64,000 nucleotides of DNA from Streptomyces griseocarneus (GTDB lineage: Bacteria; Actinomycetota; Actinomycetes; Streptomycetales; Streptomycetaceae): positions 1 through 64,000 of the forward strand of contig PENC01000021.1 in NCBI GenBank assembly GCA_003674045.1, read 5' to 3'. The position numbers were made by a program, and so were the translations under genes. Below, piece by piece: positions 57,514 to 64,000 of the stretch (its first letter is position 1; each line of letters opens with the position of its first letter). Under the pieces are notes generated by a model, which searched no databases, was not told the origin of the DNA, and saw nothing but the letters and a program-made list of their open reading frames with translations.

Positions 57514-58398
57514 TCAGATCGGCCAGTACGGAGGGCGGGTTCGGGTCGGGTACAGCACCGGCTGTTCCTTCTGCCGGGCGATTGCCCGCTTCGCACGCTC
57601 GTGCACTTGCTCTTCGAGCAGCCGGGGCTGGCGAAGGGCGTCGCCGCTGGAGACCGTTACCTGCCGCCCGAGCCTCCACAACTGGGCGTTGACCGCGCAG
57701 CAGGCCGCGTTAAGGGCGTCTGTGTCGTTGAGCCACCACCTGTAGCTGGCGGGGTTCATGCCGTAGACCCGCATGGCCGCGGCGGCGGCCCGGGCCATCG
57801 TGCCGGTCCCTGCAGCGGGCTCGAGGAACAGGGCGCCGGGTTCCCGGTCCGTTGCGAACACGGTCTCCCCGGCATGGTCGGCGGCGATCGAGTGGGTGAA
57901 GAACTCCCCGGTGCCTTGCCGCTCGGTGTAGGTGCGCATCCGGGTGATCAGCAGGCCAAGGATGTCGTCCGACTCGGCGCGGGCCGTGTCCGAGCAGTAT
58001 TCCAGCAGCCCCGCCCGCACGAGGATGCGGGCGTAGTCGGCAAGGCCGCGGATGTCGTTCCTGCTCGGGTGGGAGAGCCACTCGTGCAGCGGGCGCGCGG
58101 CTTCGGCGAGGTCAGGATCGTAGGACCAGAAGGAATTCCAGCTAGCTCTCAGCGCGTCCACCAGGCCTTCGTCGCTGAGCGGGATCAGCAGCGGGCCGTA
58201 GTCGGGACCGTCGGGTCGGCTGGGAGCTGACAGGGCCAGCCCCGCCAGGGTTCCGACCGTGATGGTGCGGTCGCCCGAACCGCCCCGATGGGCCACCCAC
58301 CAGGCATACGCGGCGACGATGGCGCGGGCGTGTTCCCGCCCGTCCTCGGGCACCAGGAAGCGGCGCATTCCGGCGGGCGGGATGCCGTACAGCGTCAC
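57514..58398 (-). CDS. N6-DNA-methylase-like protein without clear motif IV
   Basis: 294 residues. The C-terminal half matches N6-adenine methylases of the HsdM type: TGEFFTHSIAADHAG, SAM-binding motif I LEPAAGTGTMARAA (about 195-208), WWLNDTDALNAACCAVNAQLW and VTVSSGDAL. The catalytic (N/D)PP(Y/F) expected after GDAL is absent; only RPPYWPI occurs, as the last residues. It could be inactive, a binding protein, or need a partner. The start overlaps the preceding stop by 4 nt. Confidence 0.72.
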   Translation of the reverse strand: MTLYGIPPAGMRRFLVPEDGREHARAIVAAYAWWVAHRGGSGDRTITVGTLAGLALSAPSRPDGPDYGPLLIPLSDEGLVDALRASWNSFWSYDPDLAEAARPLHEWLSHPSRNDIRGLADYARILVRAGLLEYCSDTARAESDDILGLLITRMRTYTERQGTGEFFTHSIAADHAGETVFATDREPGALFLEPAAGTGTMARAAAAAMRVYGMNPASYRWWLNDTDALNAACCAVNAQLWRLGRQVTVSSGDALRQPRLLEEQVHERAKRAIARQKEQPVLYPTRTRPPYWPI

Positions 58399-58958
58399 AG
58401 TGCGCCCCGTTCCGCCTGCGCGACGAGGCGGTTGAGCTCGGCGGCGACCGGGGGGAGCACGGTTCGGTTGCGGCCGCCGCGTGCGGAGCCGAAGGGCCGG
58501 TGGGCGGCCGGATGGCCGCTGGGCTGGAAGTCCGCGTCGATGATCCAGCCCTTGTCCGTCGGCATGCGGGAGAGACGGAAGGCGGCCTTGTTCGCCAGGC
58601 CGCCGTGTTCCAGCAGCATCAGTTCGGCGTACTGGCCCGTGACGGTGCCTGCGGTGCGCTCGGCGAGGACGGTCACGATGCCGGTGTGGTGAACGGGCTC
58701 GTCGTCGATGGTGAGGGTGACGGAGAAGGACACGGCGCCGACGAGCGGGCGAAGGGCCGACTCAACAGCCTGCTGGGCTTCGGGCGCGAGGCGGCCGGAG
58801 GCGAGCACGGCCCAGCGTGCGCAGCTGAGAGGGTCGTGGGTGAGGGTGGCCAGGACCGGGGTGTCGAGCGGGGCCAACTGCCGCAGCAGCGCGGTACGGC
58901 CCAGGGTGGCCAGGTACCAGATCTGCTGCTCTTCGGTGCTGGGGACGGTGGTGTTCAA
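58395..58958 (-). CDS. unknown island protein
   Basis: 187 residues. N-terminal helical part with WYLATLGRTALLRQLAPLD, a central beta sheet (VSFSVTLTIDDEPVHHTGIVTVL, given in part) and a C-terminal FGSARGGRNRTVLPP. No family recognised. Translationally coupled to the N6-methylase-like gene. Confidence 0.65.
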   Translation of the reverse strand: MNTTVPSTEEQQIWYLATLGRTALLRQLAPLDTPVLATLTHDPLSCARWAVLASGRLAPEAQQAVESALRPLVGAVSFSVTLTIDDEPVHHTGIVTVLAERTAGTVTGQYAELMLLEHGGLANKAAFRLSRMPTDKGWIIDADFQPSGHPAAHRPFGSARGGRNRTVLPPVAAELNRLVAQAERGAL

Positions 58959-59011
58959 GGGAATGCCCTTCCTGGGTGTGAGTTGGGGGCGAACGGCTGT
59001 GCGCGCGGCTG

Positions 59012-59380
59012 TCAGGCCGTGGTGGGCTCGGCGCAGCGCCGGGGCCGCCCCTGGCGGAGTTCGATGACGGCGCCGACCTCGAAGCCGCGGGCCAGGCCGA
59101 AGACCTCGCGCATGCGCTTGCGGGTCTCACTGCTCTGCCGTTCCCGGCGCGGCTGGTACCAGCCGGAAAGGGTGAGGAGACTGATCATCTGCTCGGTGAC
59201 CTGAGCGCGGGTGACGTCGACTTCGGCGACGCGTCCGCGGGTGGTGCACCGGCCGGAGGCGACCCCGATGAAGGCGTCGCCGGTGCTGCTGATCGTGAGG
59301 ATCTCACCGGGTTTGGTCCAGCAGTAGTCCGTATTAGACGAGCGGTAGTTCGCATCGGAGGCGGGGACAACCAGCTTCAT
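59012..59380 (-). CDS. unknown island protein, first in its operon
   Basis: 122 residues, AAGGAAG upstream. MKLVVPASDANYRSSNTDYC then WTKPGEILTI and a C-terminal basic tail (ELRQGRPRRC). No family recognised. The IS4-like element sits 50 nt upstream, between this gene and P4. Confidence 0.65.
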   Translation of the reverse strand: MKLVVPASDANYRSSNTDYCWTKPGEILTISSTGDAFIGVASGRCTTRGRVAEVDVTRAQVTEQMISLLTLSGWYQPRRERQSSETRKRMREVFGLARGFEVGAVIELRQGRPRRCAEPTTA

Positions 59381-59429
59381 GGCGTGCTTCCTTGGTGCGG
59401 AGGGCGCGGCGAAGACCGCGGGAAAAGAG

Positions 59430-59439
59430 GGAAGGAGGG
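59430..59439. repeat. left target site duplication
   Basis: GGAAGGAGGG, identical to 60970-60979 on the other side of the IS. Confidence 0.8.
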
Positions 59440-60969
59440 CAACGCCAGTGCGTTAAGGATGTGTTCGCCCTGTCAAGGGGGCGGGACCTCTGGTAGTTCG
59501 CATGGTGTCGAAGCCATTGCGAGTGTCCCGGAGGTCCCGTTGCCGCAGAATTCTGTCAGCGTCAAGTCCGGCACGACAGCCCTGGACGTGTACGCGCCTG
59601 GCCATCTGGGCGAGTTGACCGAGATCATCGACCCCGAGCTGGTCGACGCGGTCCTGGAGGACACCGGTGCCCTCCAGCAGCGGCTGCGGCTGCTCCCGGC
59701 GCGCGTCGTGGTGTACTTCGTGCTGGCCCTCGCCTTCTTCGAGCGATCCTCCTACCAGGTGGTATGGGCCAAGCTCACGGCAGGACTGGGCAGCGTGCCC
59801 GTGGCCCACCCGTGCGCCTCGTCGCTGGCCCGTGCCCGGCGCCGGCTGGGAAGCGGACCACTGCGCCACCTGTTCTCGGTCCTGGCCGGACCAGTGGCCG
59901 GCCACCGCCAGTCCTGCGCCTTCTACCAGGGACTGCGCCTGGTCGCTGTGGACGGCACCACCTTGTCCGCTCCCGACGAGAAAGCGGTGACCTGGCACTT
60001 TCGCAAACACGTCGGCAGGGTCCTCGCGTTCGGCTACCCGCTGGTGCGCCTGGTGGCCCTCGTGGAGTGCGGCACACGGGCCCTGGTGGACGCGGTCTTC
60101 GGACCCGACGACGTCGGCGAACTCGCCTACGCACGCCGTCTGCTGGGACATCTGGACGCCTCGATGCTCCTGCTGGCCGACGCCTACTACGACGCGTTCG
60201 ACTTCCTCCAGGCCGTGCAGGACACCGGGGCCCGTTTCGTGCTGCGCTCCACCCGCAAGCGGCGCCCGACCGTGCGGCGCCCGCTGCCCGACGGCTCCTA
60301 CCTCACCGCGGTCCTGCCGCGCCGCCCCCGTGCCAGGGCGAGCGGGCAGCGGGTGGAGGTGCGGGTGGTCGAGGCGTGGCTCACCGTCGTCCTCGCCGAC
60401 GGCACGCGGCGCACGGAGCTGTGGCGGCTGCTGACCAATCTGCTGGATGCCGAGCGCTACCCCGCGAACGACCTGCTGCGGCTCTACCACCAGCGCTGGC
60501 AGGCGGAGACCTGCTATTTCTCGCTGAAGTCCACGATCCTGGACGGGCGGGTGCTGCGTTCACGCAGCGTCCCCGGTCTTGAGCAGGAGATCTTCGCGCT
60601 GCTGACCGTCTACCAGGCGCTGGTCCGCATGGCCGACGATGTCACAACAGCCACGCCGGGACTGTCCGTTCAGCGGGTGAGCTTCACCGTCCTGTTCCAG
60701 GCCGCCGCGGACCAGATCATCGTCGCCCCGGGGCCTGCCCGGGGCAGTACGGCATCGTTGACCGGGGCCATCGGCCGGGCCGTGCTGGCCAATCTCCTCC
60801 CCGAACAGCGCCGCCAGCGCCTGAAGGCCCGCTACCGCAAGACGTCCAGCAAGTACCAGTTCAAGCGGGACGAGCATCCGCGCACCGTGCAGGCGTACAT
60901 GCTGGACTTCAAGATGGTCAAGGACGGAGACATTGACGCCGGGCCCGACGGCTAAACGCAACGGCGTTG
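59440..60969 (+). mobile_element. IS4-like insertion sequence, 1530 bp
   Basis: Terminal inverted repeats: CAACGCCAGTGCGTTAAG (59440-59457) against CAACGCCGTTGCGTTTAG read inward from 60969, 15 of 18 identical. A perfect 10-bp direct repeat flanks it, which indicates transposition rather than recombination and little decay since. It carries one intact transposase gene. It lies in the 5' leader of the 59380-57514 operon, about 25 nt downstream of the P4 -10 element. Confidence 0.85.
59540..60955 (+). CDS. IS4-family transposase
   Basis: 471 residues from TTG at 59540, chosen because GGAGG lies 5 nt upstream. DDE residues expected at LVAVDGTTLS (first Asp), LLADAYYDAFDF (second Asp) and the YHQRWQAETCYFSLKS segment (Y-R-Q-like/E). 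N-terminal IS4-type domain FVLALAFFERSSYQVVW. The frame is intact, so the element is likely still mobile. Confidence 0.92.
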   Translation: MPQNSVSVKSGTTALDVYAPGHLGELTEIIDPELVDAVLEDTGALQQRLRLLPARVVVYFVLALAFFERSSYQVVWAKLTAGLGSVPVAHPCASSLARARRRLGSGPLRHLFSVLAGPVAGHRQSCAFYQGLRLVAVDGTTLSAPDEKAVTWHFRKHVGRVLAFGYPLVRLVALVECGTRALVDAVFGPDDVGELAYARRLLGHLDASMLLLADAYYDAFDFLQAVQDTGARFVLRSTRKRRPTVRRPLPDGSYLTAVLPRRPRARASGQRVEVRVVEAWLTVVLADGTRRTELWRLLTNLLDAERYPANDLLRLYHQRWQAETCYFSLKSTILDGRVLRSRSVPGLEQEIFALLTVYQALVRMADDVTTATPGLSVQRVSFTVLFQAAADQIIVAPGPARGSTASLTGAIGRAVLANLLPEQRRQRLKARYRKTSSKYQFKRDEHPRTVQAYMLDFKMVKDGDIDAGPDG

Positions 60970-60979
60970 GGAAGGAGGG
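60970..60979. repeat. right target site duplication
   Basis: GGAAGGAGGG, identical to 59430-59439. Confidence 0.8.
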
Positions 60980-61004
60980 GAGGTGTCACCTCGACCGCAC
61001 ACTG

Positions 61005-61037
61005 AAACTACATTTAATAGTCGTGATTTGCAACGTC
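61005..61037 (-). promoter_or_regulatory. shared island promoter P4, now cut off by the IS
   Basis: Minus strand: TTGCAA (61033-61028), 17-nt spacer with CGACTATTAAATG, TAGTTT (61010-61005). The -35 and most of the spacer lie inside the 3' end of the Mom-like gene (codons for VANHDY and the stop). Without the IS it would lie about 85 nt upstream of the 59380 ATG. Confidence 0.82.
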
Positions 61038-61985
61038 TGGTGCCGGGTGAGTGCCGACGGGGCGTCTGTCGGCCTCCCACTTCGGGTACGGAAGCGAAGG
61101 CATTCCGAAGACCGCCCTCGACCGTTCGCCGCGGGTGCGGCCGGCCGGCAGCAGGTAGCGCAGATTCCCCGGGTGGCGGACCGCTTGGGCCCCGATCGCG
61201 GGCAACACCTCGGCGAGCCATCCGGCGGGGTCCTCATCCGCGAGCCGCGGCCGCGCCCCCAAAAGCTCCAGCCTGCGCGCGACCGCGTTCCCGCCGGCCT
61301 CGCCACCGGTGATCTTGGCCCTCGACCGTGCGCTGAGCACGGAGCCGTCCGGCAGGAAGCACAGCGACCTCGCCGTGCTCCGGCCGGCGTACCGGGCTCC
61401 CAGCGCCTGGTACACGATTCCCAAATGTCCAGGAGAGGTCCGGATTATCCTGTTATCTACCAGCCGTTGCCGGGGCATCGGATCGGCGAATGAGACGACC
61501 CCGCGCACCCCGCACTCGGCGGCCAGCTTCAGGACCCGCGAGACCAGGAACGTTTCGCCGTTCGCCGGAACGGACTCCCCGACCACTAGGCGCGCGAGTT
61601 CGACGCTCTGGGAATACGGTCGAAGATGAGGGAAGGGGCCGGTGAGAACGCGCTCGTTCATGGGGGAGGCCAGCACCGTCACGCCCACCAGGACCTGCCC
61701 GTCGACCGTCTGGTCGCGGGGGCCCGGCTCGGCCTCGGTGTCGAGCAGCCCGAAGCGGTGCATGGCGGCCGGCCACCCGGAGAGGTAGTGATGCTCCGTC
61801 ACGTAGCGGCGGGCCGCCTCCTCATCGAGCCGCACGACCTCGTAGCGGTCCTTGCGGAACCCTCCTTCGGAGACGTGACGCCAGGTGGGCACCCCGAACG
61901 TCCACCGCTGCGTGTAGCCCTTCGGGTTGCCGGACACGATGGCGCGCAAGTCCCCCGCGCTGGGCACGATCCGCTTCCCGTTCAC
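61014..61985 (-). CDS. Mom-like N-acyltransferase (DNA modification)
   Basis: 323 residues from GTG at 61985, overlapping the DpdA-like stop (GTGA). A GNAT-type core with HHYLSGWPAAMHRFGLLD (about 64-81), QSVELARLVVGESVPANGE (about 126-144), GVVSFADP (about 162-169) and GHLGIVYQALGARYAG (about 186-201) resembles the phage Mu Mom family, which converts adenine in DNA to a carbamoyl-methylated form. A 120-residue C-terminal extension is not part of Mom. Substrate base is inferred only. Its last codons contain promoter P4. Confidence 0.68.
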   Translation of the reverse strand: MNGKRIVPSAGDLRAIVSGNPKGYTQRWTFGVPTWRHVSEGGFRKDRYEVVRLDEEAARRYVTEHHYLSGWPAAMHRFGLLDTEAEPGPRDQTVDGQVLVGVTVLASPMNERVLTGPFPHLRPYSQSVELARLVVGESVPANGETFLVSRVLKLAAECGVRGVVSFADPMPRQRLVDNRIIRTSPGHLGIVYQALGARYAGRSTARSLCFLPDGSVLSARSRAKITGGEAGGNAVARRLELLGARPRLADEDPAGWLAEVLPAIGAQAVRHPGNLRYLLPAGRTRGERSRAVFGMPSLPYPKWEADRRPVGTHPAPDVANHDY

Positions 61986-62779
61986 GCCCGGCCCCGGGCA
62001 TCGGCGAGGTGGTCCAGGAGGTCCTGGCGCCACCACAGGGCGTGGTCAAGGCAGTTGGCCTCGCTCTTGTGCGTGCCGCAAGTGTGTTCGTACCGCCCGC
62101 CCTTCGACCACGCCATGCTGTCGGCCGACGCCACATGGGGCCACGACATCGCCAGGCCGTTCTTCTTGTAGCCGAAGGCGTGGAGCCTCAGGCCCGCGGC
62201 ATGGAGGTCCTCCAGGATCCAGCTGGCCACGTACGTGTTCGGCCGTCGGCAGATGCTGCCGACCCCGACGAGCGGCTCCTTGGCCAGGTCGACGCCGGCT
62301 GCCAGGAACTTCTCGACGCAACGCAAGTAGTGCGGCCGGAGCCACCCCTGCACGACGGGCACGATGGGAAGGTCGGGCGCCATCTCCCGCAGCGTCAGAA
62401 AGTTGGCGACGGTCAGATCCTGGTGCTCGTCGATCGTGAGCCCGGTCATACGAAGCGCCTGCTCCTCACACATGAAGTCCTGCTGGCTCGCCCAGGCCAT
62501 CCGGCCCACCTCGTCGCGGTACCGCCGGATCAGCGCCACGTACTGCCGCGGACTCGTGCGCCACGCGCCGTACCGGGTGATCTCGGTGAATCCACCGCTG
62601 TCGAGCGCCCACGGACCCAGCGCCCGGGGCAGAGTCTTGAGACCGGCCAGAGTGCGGTTCGACACGAACAGCGGGACGTCGGTGCGCCCGAGCCAGTGGG
62701 GGCGGTGGACACCGAGCCAGAAGGTCGGCAGTTCTGGCCGTGCCTGCCGGGCGGAAGGGAGCTGGTCGGGAACGGACAT
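61982..62779 (-). CDS. DpdA/TGT-like DNA transglycosylase
   Basis: 265 residues from ATG at 62779, GGAGG upstream. It has the layout of queuine tRNA-ribosyltransferase relatives used by phages to exchange guanine for 7-deazaguanine in DNA: ALDSGGFTEI (Asp59 region, base binding), QQDFMCEE (about 99-106), VPVVQGW (about 141), GVGSICRR (about 172-179), SADSMAWS (about 218-225, candidate nucleophile Asp) and a CGTH...C...H cluster (about 234-246) as zinc site. No preQ0 biosynthesis gene is in the window. First of a coupled pair with the Mom-like gene. Confidence 0.75.
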   Translation of the reverse strand: MSVPDQLPSARQARPELPTFWLGVHRPHWLGRTDVPLFVSNRTLAGLKTLPRALGPWALDSGGFTEITRYGAWRTSPRQYVALIRRYRDEVGRMAWASQQDFMCEEQALRMTGLTIDEHQDLTVANFLTLREMAPDLPIVPVVQGWLRPHYLRCVEKFLAAGVDLAKEPLVGVGSICRRPNTYVASWILEDLHAAGLRLHAFGYKKNGLAMSWPHVASADSMAWSKGGRYEHTCGTHKSEANCLDHALWWRQDLLDHLADARGRA

Positions 62780-62926
62780 GGAGCGCCTCCGGGAAGAGGG
62801 ATATGGCGGGGGCATTGACGCGGGGTCGACGGGTGCGTCCGTCCCGCTTGCGGACAGCGGCGGAGAGGGCGCGTACCTGGCCCCGGCACGCCACATGGGC
62901 GCGCCGGGGGCGTCGGGACTCGGTGG

Positions 62927-63667
62927 TCACCAATCGATGAGAAGCCTGTTGTCGGCTGCGGCGAGCTGTGCCAGGTGGGTGCGGAGCCGGGTCATGTCGG
63001 CTTCGCTGTAGCCGTACCGGTCGAACACGGCGCGGGCGGCGGCGGTCCGGGCGCTGGCGAGTGCCAGGCGATGGCGTTCGCCGGTGAGAAGGCTGTGGGC
63101 CCGCATGCCCGCGACGTGCCGTGCAGCATCGAGGACGGGCTCCAGCCCCCTTCGGTGGCCGGGATCGTGCACCAGCGCGGTGACCTGTTCGCCCACGGGG
63201 TCTTTCACGGTCTTGGCGGACGCGAGTCGGCCTTTGTCCGACGTGATGAGGGCCAGGGACCAGGTGGCTCCGCTGTCGGTGCTGACCAGGCCGCACGTGA
63301 ACGTCAGGTCGACCCGGTTCCTCAAGAGCACGGTGGCCCGGATGTCCAGGTGCTCGCCGTGAGCCAGGCCGCTCTTCGCAAGACCGGGGGTGAAGCGGAC
63401 CCGGGCGGCCCGGTCGGCGATGGTGGCTTCCACCAGGTATGCGGCGCTGACCAGGGTGTCGGTGTCGAGGGATCCGGTCTCGGTCGGCGGGTGGGGAGCG
63501 GGGCTCGCTTCGTGGAGCAGTCCGGCGGCGAGCTGCTGGATCAGGTGCGTGGAGATGTCGCCTGCCGAGCACGACCCGGTCTTGTGCCGGATTGCTTGGA
63601 TGCCCTTGCGTAGCGAGGTCAGGATCTGTGCTTCGGCCAGCGGGGCGTGAATGTCGGATGAAGGCAT
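62927..63667 (-). CDS. unknown island protein, first in the DpdA/Mom operon
   Basis: 246 residues from ATG at 63667 with TGGAG upstream (longer frames run into P5). N-terminal helices (ILTSLRKGIQAIRHKTGSC), a beta-rich centre (YLVEATIADRAARVRFTPG, RVDLTFTCGLVSTDSGATW) and a C-terminal helical domain (ARAVFDRYGYSEADMTRLR). No family recognised. 147 nt upstream of the DpdA-like gene. Confidence 0.7.
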   Translation of the reverse strand: MPSSDIHAPLAEAQILTSLRKGIQAIRHKTGSCSAGDISTHLIQQLAAGLLHEASPAPHPPTETGSLDTDTLVSAAYLVEATIADRAARVRFTPGLAKSGLAHGEHLDIRATVLLRNRVDLTFTCGLVSTDSGATWSLALITSDKGRLASAKTVKDPVGEQVTALVHDPGHRRGLEPVLDAARHVAGMRAHSLLTGERHRLALASARTAAARAVFDRYGYSEADMTRLRTHLAQLAAADNRLLIDW

Positions 63668-63817
63668 TGCGGATGCTCCAGTGAAGGGGGTGCGTTTCGT
63701 CCGCGAGCTGCGCGGCCCGTTCATCGGCCTCCGTGCTGTGCGGTGATGGCACCCAAGACGGCGCGGGCTCCGGAAAGTCCCCGGGCCGCGCGGAGAGGAG
63801 GCGGTGAATCGAAAATC

Positions 63818-63850
63818 AACATACATTCAAGAATCGTGAGATGCAACGTC
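63818..63850 (-). promoter_or_regulatory. shared island promoter P5 (DpdA/Mom operon)
   Basis: Minus strand: TTGCAT (63846-63841), 17-nt spacer with CGATTCTTGAATG, TATGTT (63823-63818), about 150 nt before the 63667 ATG. Upstream similarity to P4 continues into the mom-like remnant. Confidence 0.85.
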
Positions 63851-63909
63851 TAGGTGTGGGTGAGCCCTGCCCGGGCCATCCCGAAGACCGTCCTCGGCCG
63901 TTCGCCCGG
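63850..63909 (-). pseudogene. Mom-like C-terminal remnant or related gene end
   Basis: On the minus strand the codons read GERPRTVFGM then ARAGLTHT and stop, against GERSRAVFGM in the Mom-like protein (about residues 285-295). Nucleotide similarity covers about 60 bp including the step into the promoter. Upstream similarity ends near 63915. It suggests a second mom-like gene ended here. Confidence 0.5.
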
Positions 63910-63987
63910 GTGGCTAGGACGAGGGGGCGCCGCCGCCCCGTGCCGCCAGTACTGTCCCTAGAAGTCCCGCCGAAGGAGAAGAGCCGG

Positions 63988-64000
63988 ATGCAGTCACCGA
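63988..64000 (+). CDS. start of a plus-strand gene, cut by window edge
   Basis: ATG at 63988 with GAAGGAGA 8 nt upstream; only MQSP is visible. The clean ribosome site supports a real start, which would be the right-hand boundary of the island. Confidence 0.35.

Noticed and set aside
62466..63752. 428-aa minus frame across the DpdA-like gene
   Set aside because: Out of frame with the natural 61982-62779 and 62927-63667 proteins; Arg/Pro-rich shadow.

Overview
The window reads as a Streptomyces (or close actinomycete) accessory region: very high GC, GTG/TTG starts, 1-4 nt stop/start overlaps inside operons, and actinomycete-specific families (HTH+DUF397 pair, DUF2637/Spd-type membrane protein, BTAD protein, LysM and SH3 secreted proteins). 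No rRNA, tRNA or CRISPR array was seen. A ParA-like ATPase, a second lexA, an Imm49 immunity gene, a Tad-type pilus locus and a DNA-modification island with an IS suggest a megaplasmid or a chromosomal arm; this cannot be decided from the window.

Layout. 0-3 kb: N-terminally truncated radical SAM gene, AlkZ-like winged-helix protein, Nudix hydrolase. 3-8.2 kb (minus): likely five-gene operon of two related regulators with asparaginase, PPC/DUF296 protein and 2H phosphoesterase. 8.3-9.5 kb: HTH-DUF5753 + DUF397 pair. 10-13.3 kb: prepilin peptidase and small proteins, one with a leaderless promoter inside a perfect 23-bp inverted repeat. 13.7-17.6 kb: ParA-like protein, TPR-like protein, GIY-YIG protein. 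17.9-23 kb: SNF2 helicase, SWIM zinc-finger partner, lexA paralogue. 24.6-31.2 kb: Imm49 and many small unknown genes; a three-gene cassette sits between duplicated copies of the imm49 3' junction. 31.3-45.1 kb (minus): DUF2637 membrane protein, a giant LysM+BTAD protein and a complete tad set (TadZ/CpaB/TadA/TadB/TadC, pilin, TadE/TadG-like) with a lipoprotein and a secreted protein at its head. 45-51 kb: XRE regulator, SH3 secreted protein behind tandem palindromes, membrane and lipoprotein genes.

51-64 kb (minus) is the most unusual part. Five transcription units share an almost identical promoter (TTGCAA, 17-nt spacer with a conserved CGATTCTTGAATG block, TAGNNT-like -10). They encode an unknown protein + a DpdA/TGT-like transglycosylase + a Mom-like N-acyltransferase (translationally coupled); two unknowns + an N6-methylase-like protein without an evident motif IV; an unknown 575-aa protein; a C5-cytosine methyltransferase; and a TetR regulator. 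The best reading is a coordinately controlled DNA hypermodification system, probably governed by the TetR protein. An IS4-like element with a 10-bp target duplication has separated one of the shared promoters from its operon. Functions in this island rest on family recognition by eye, not on database searches.
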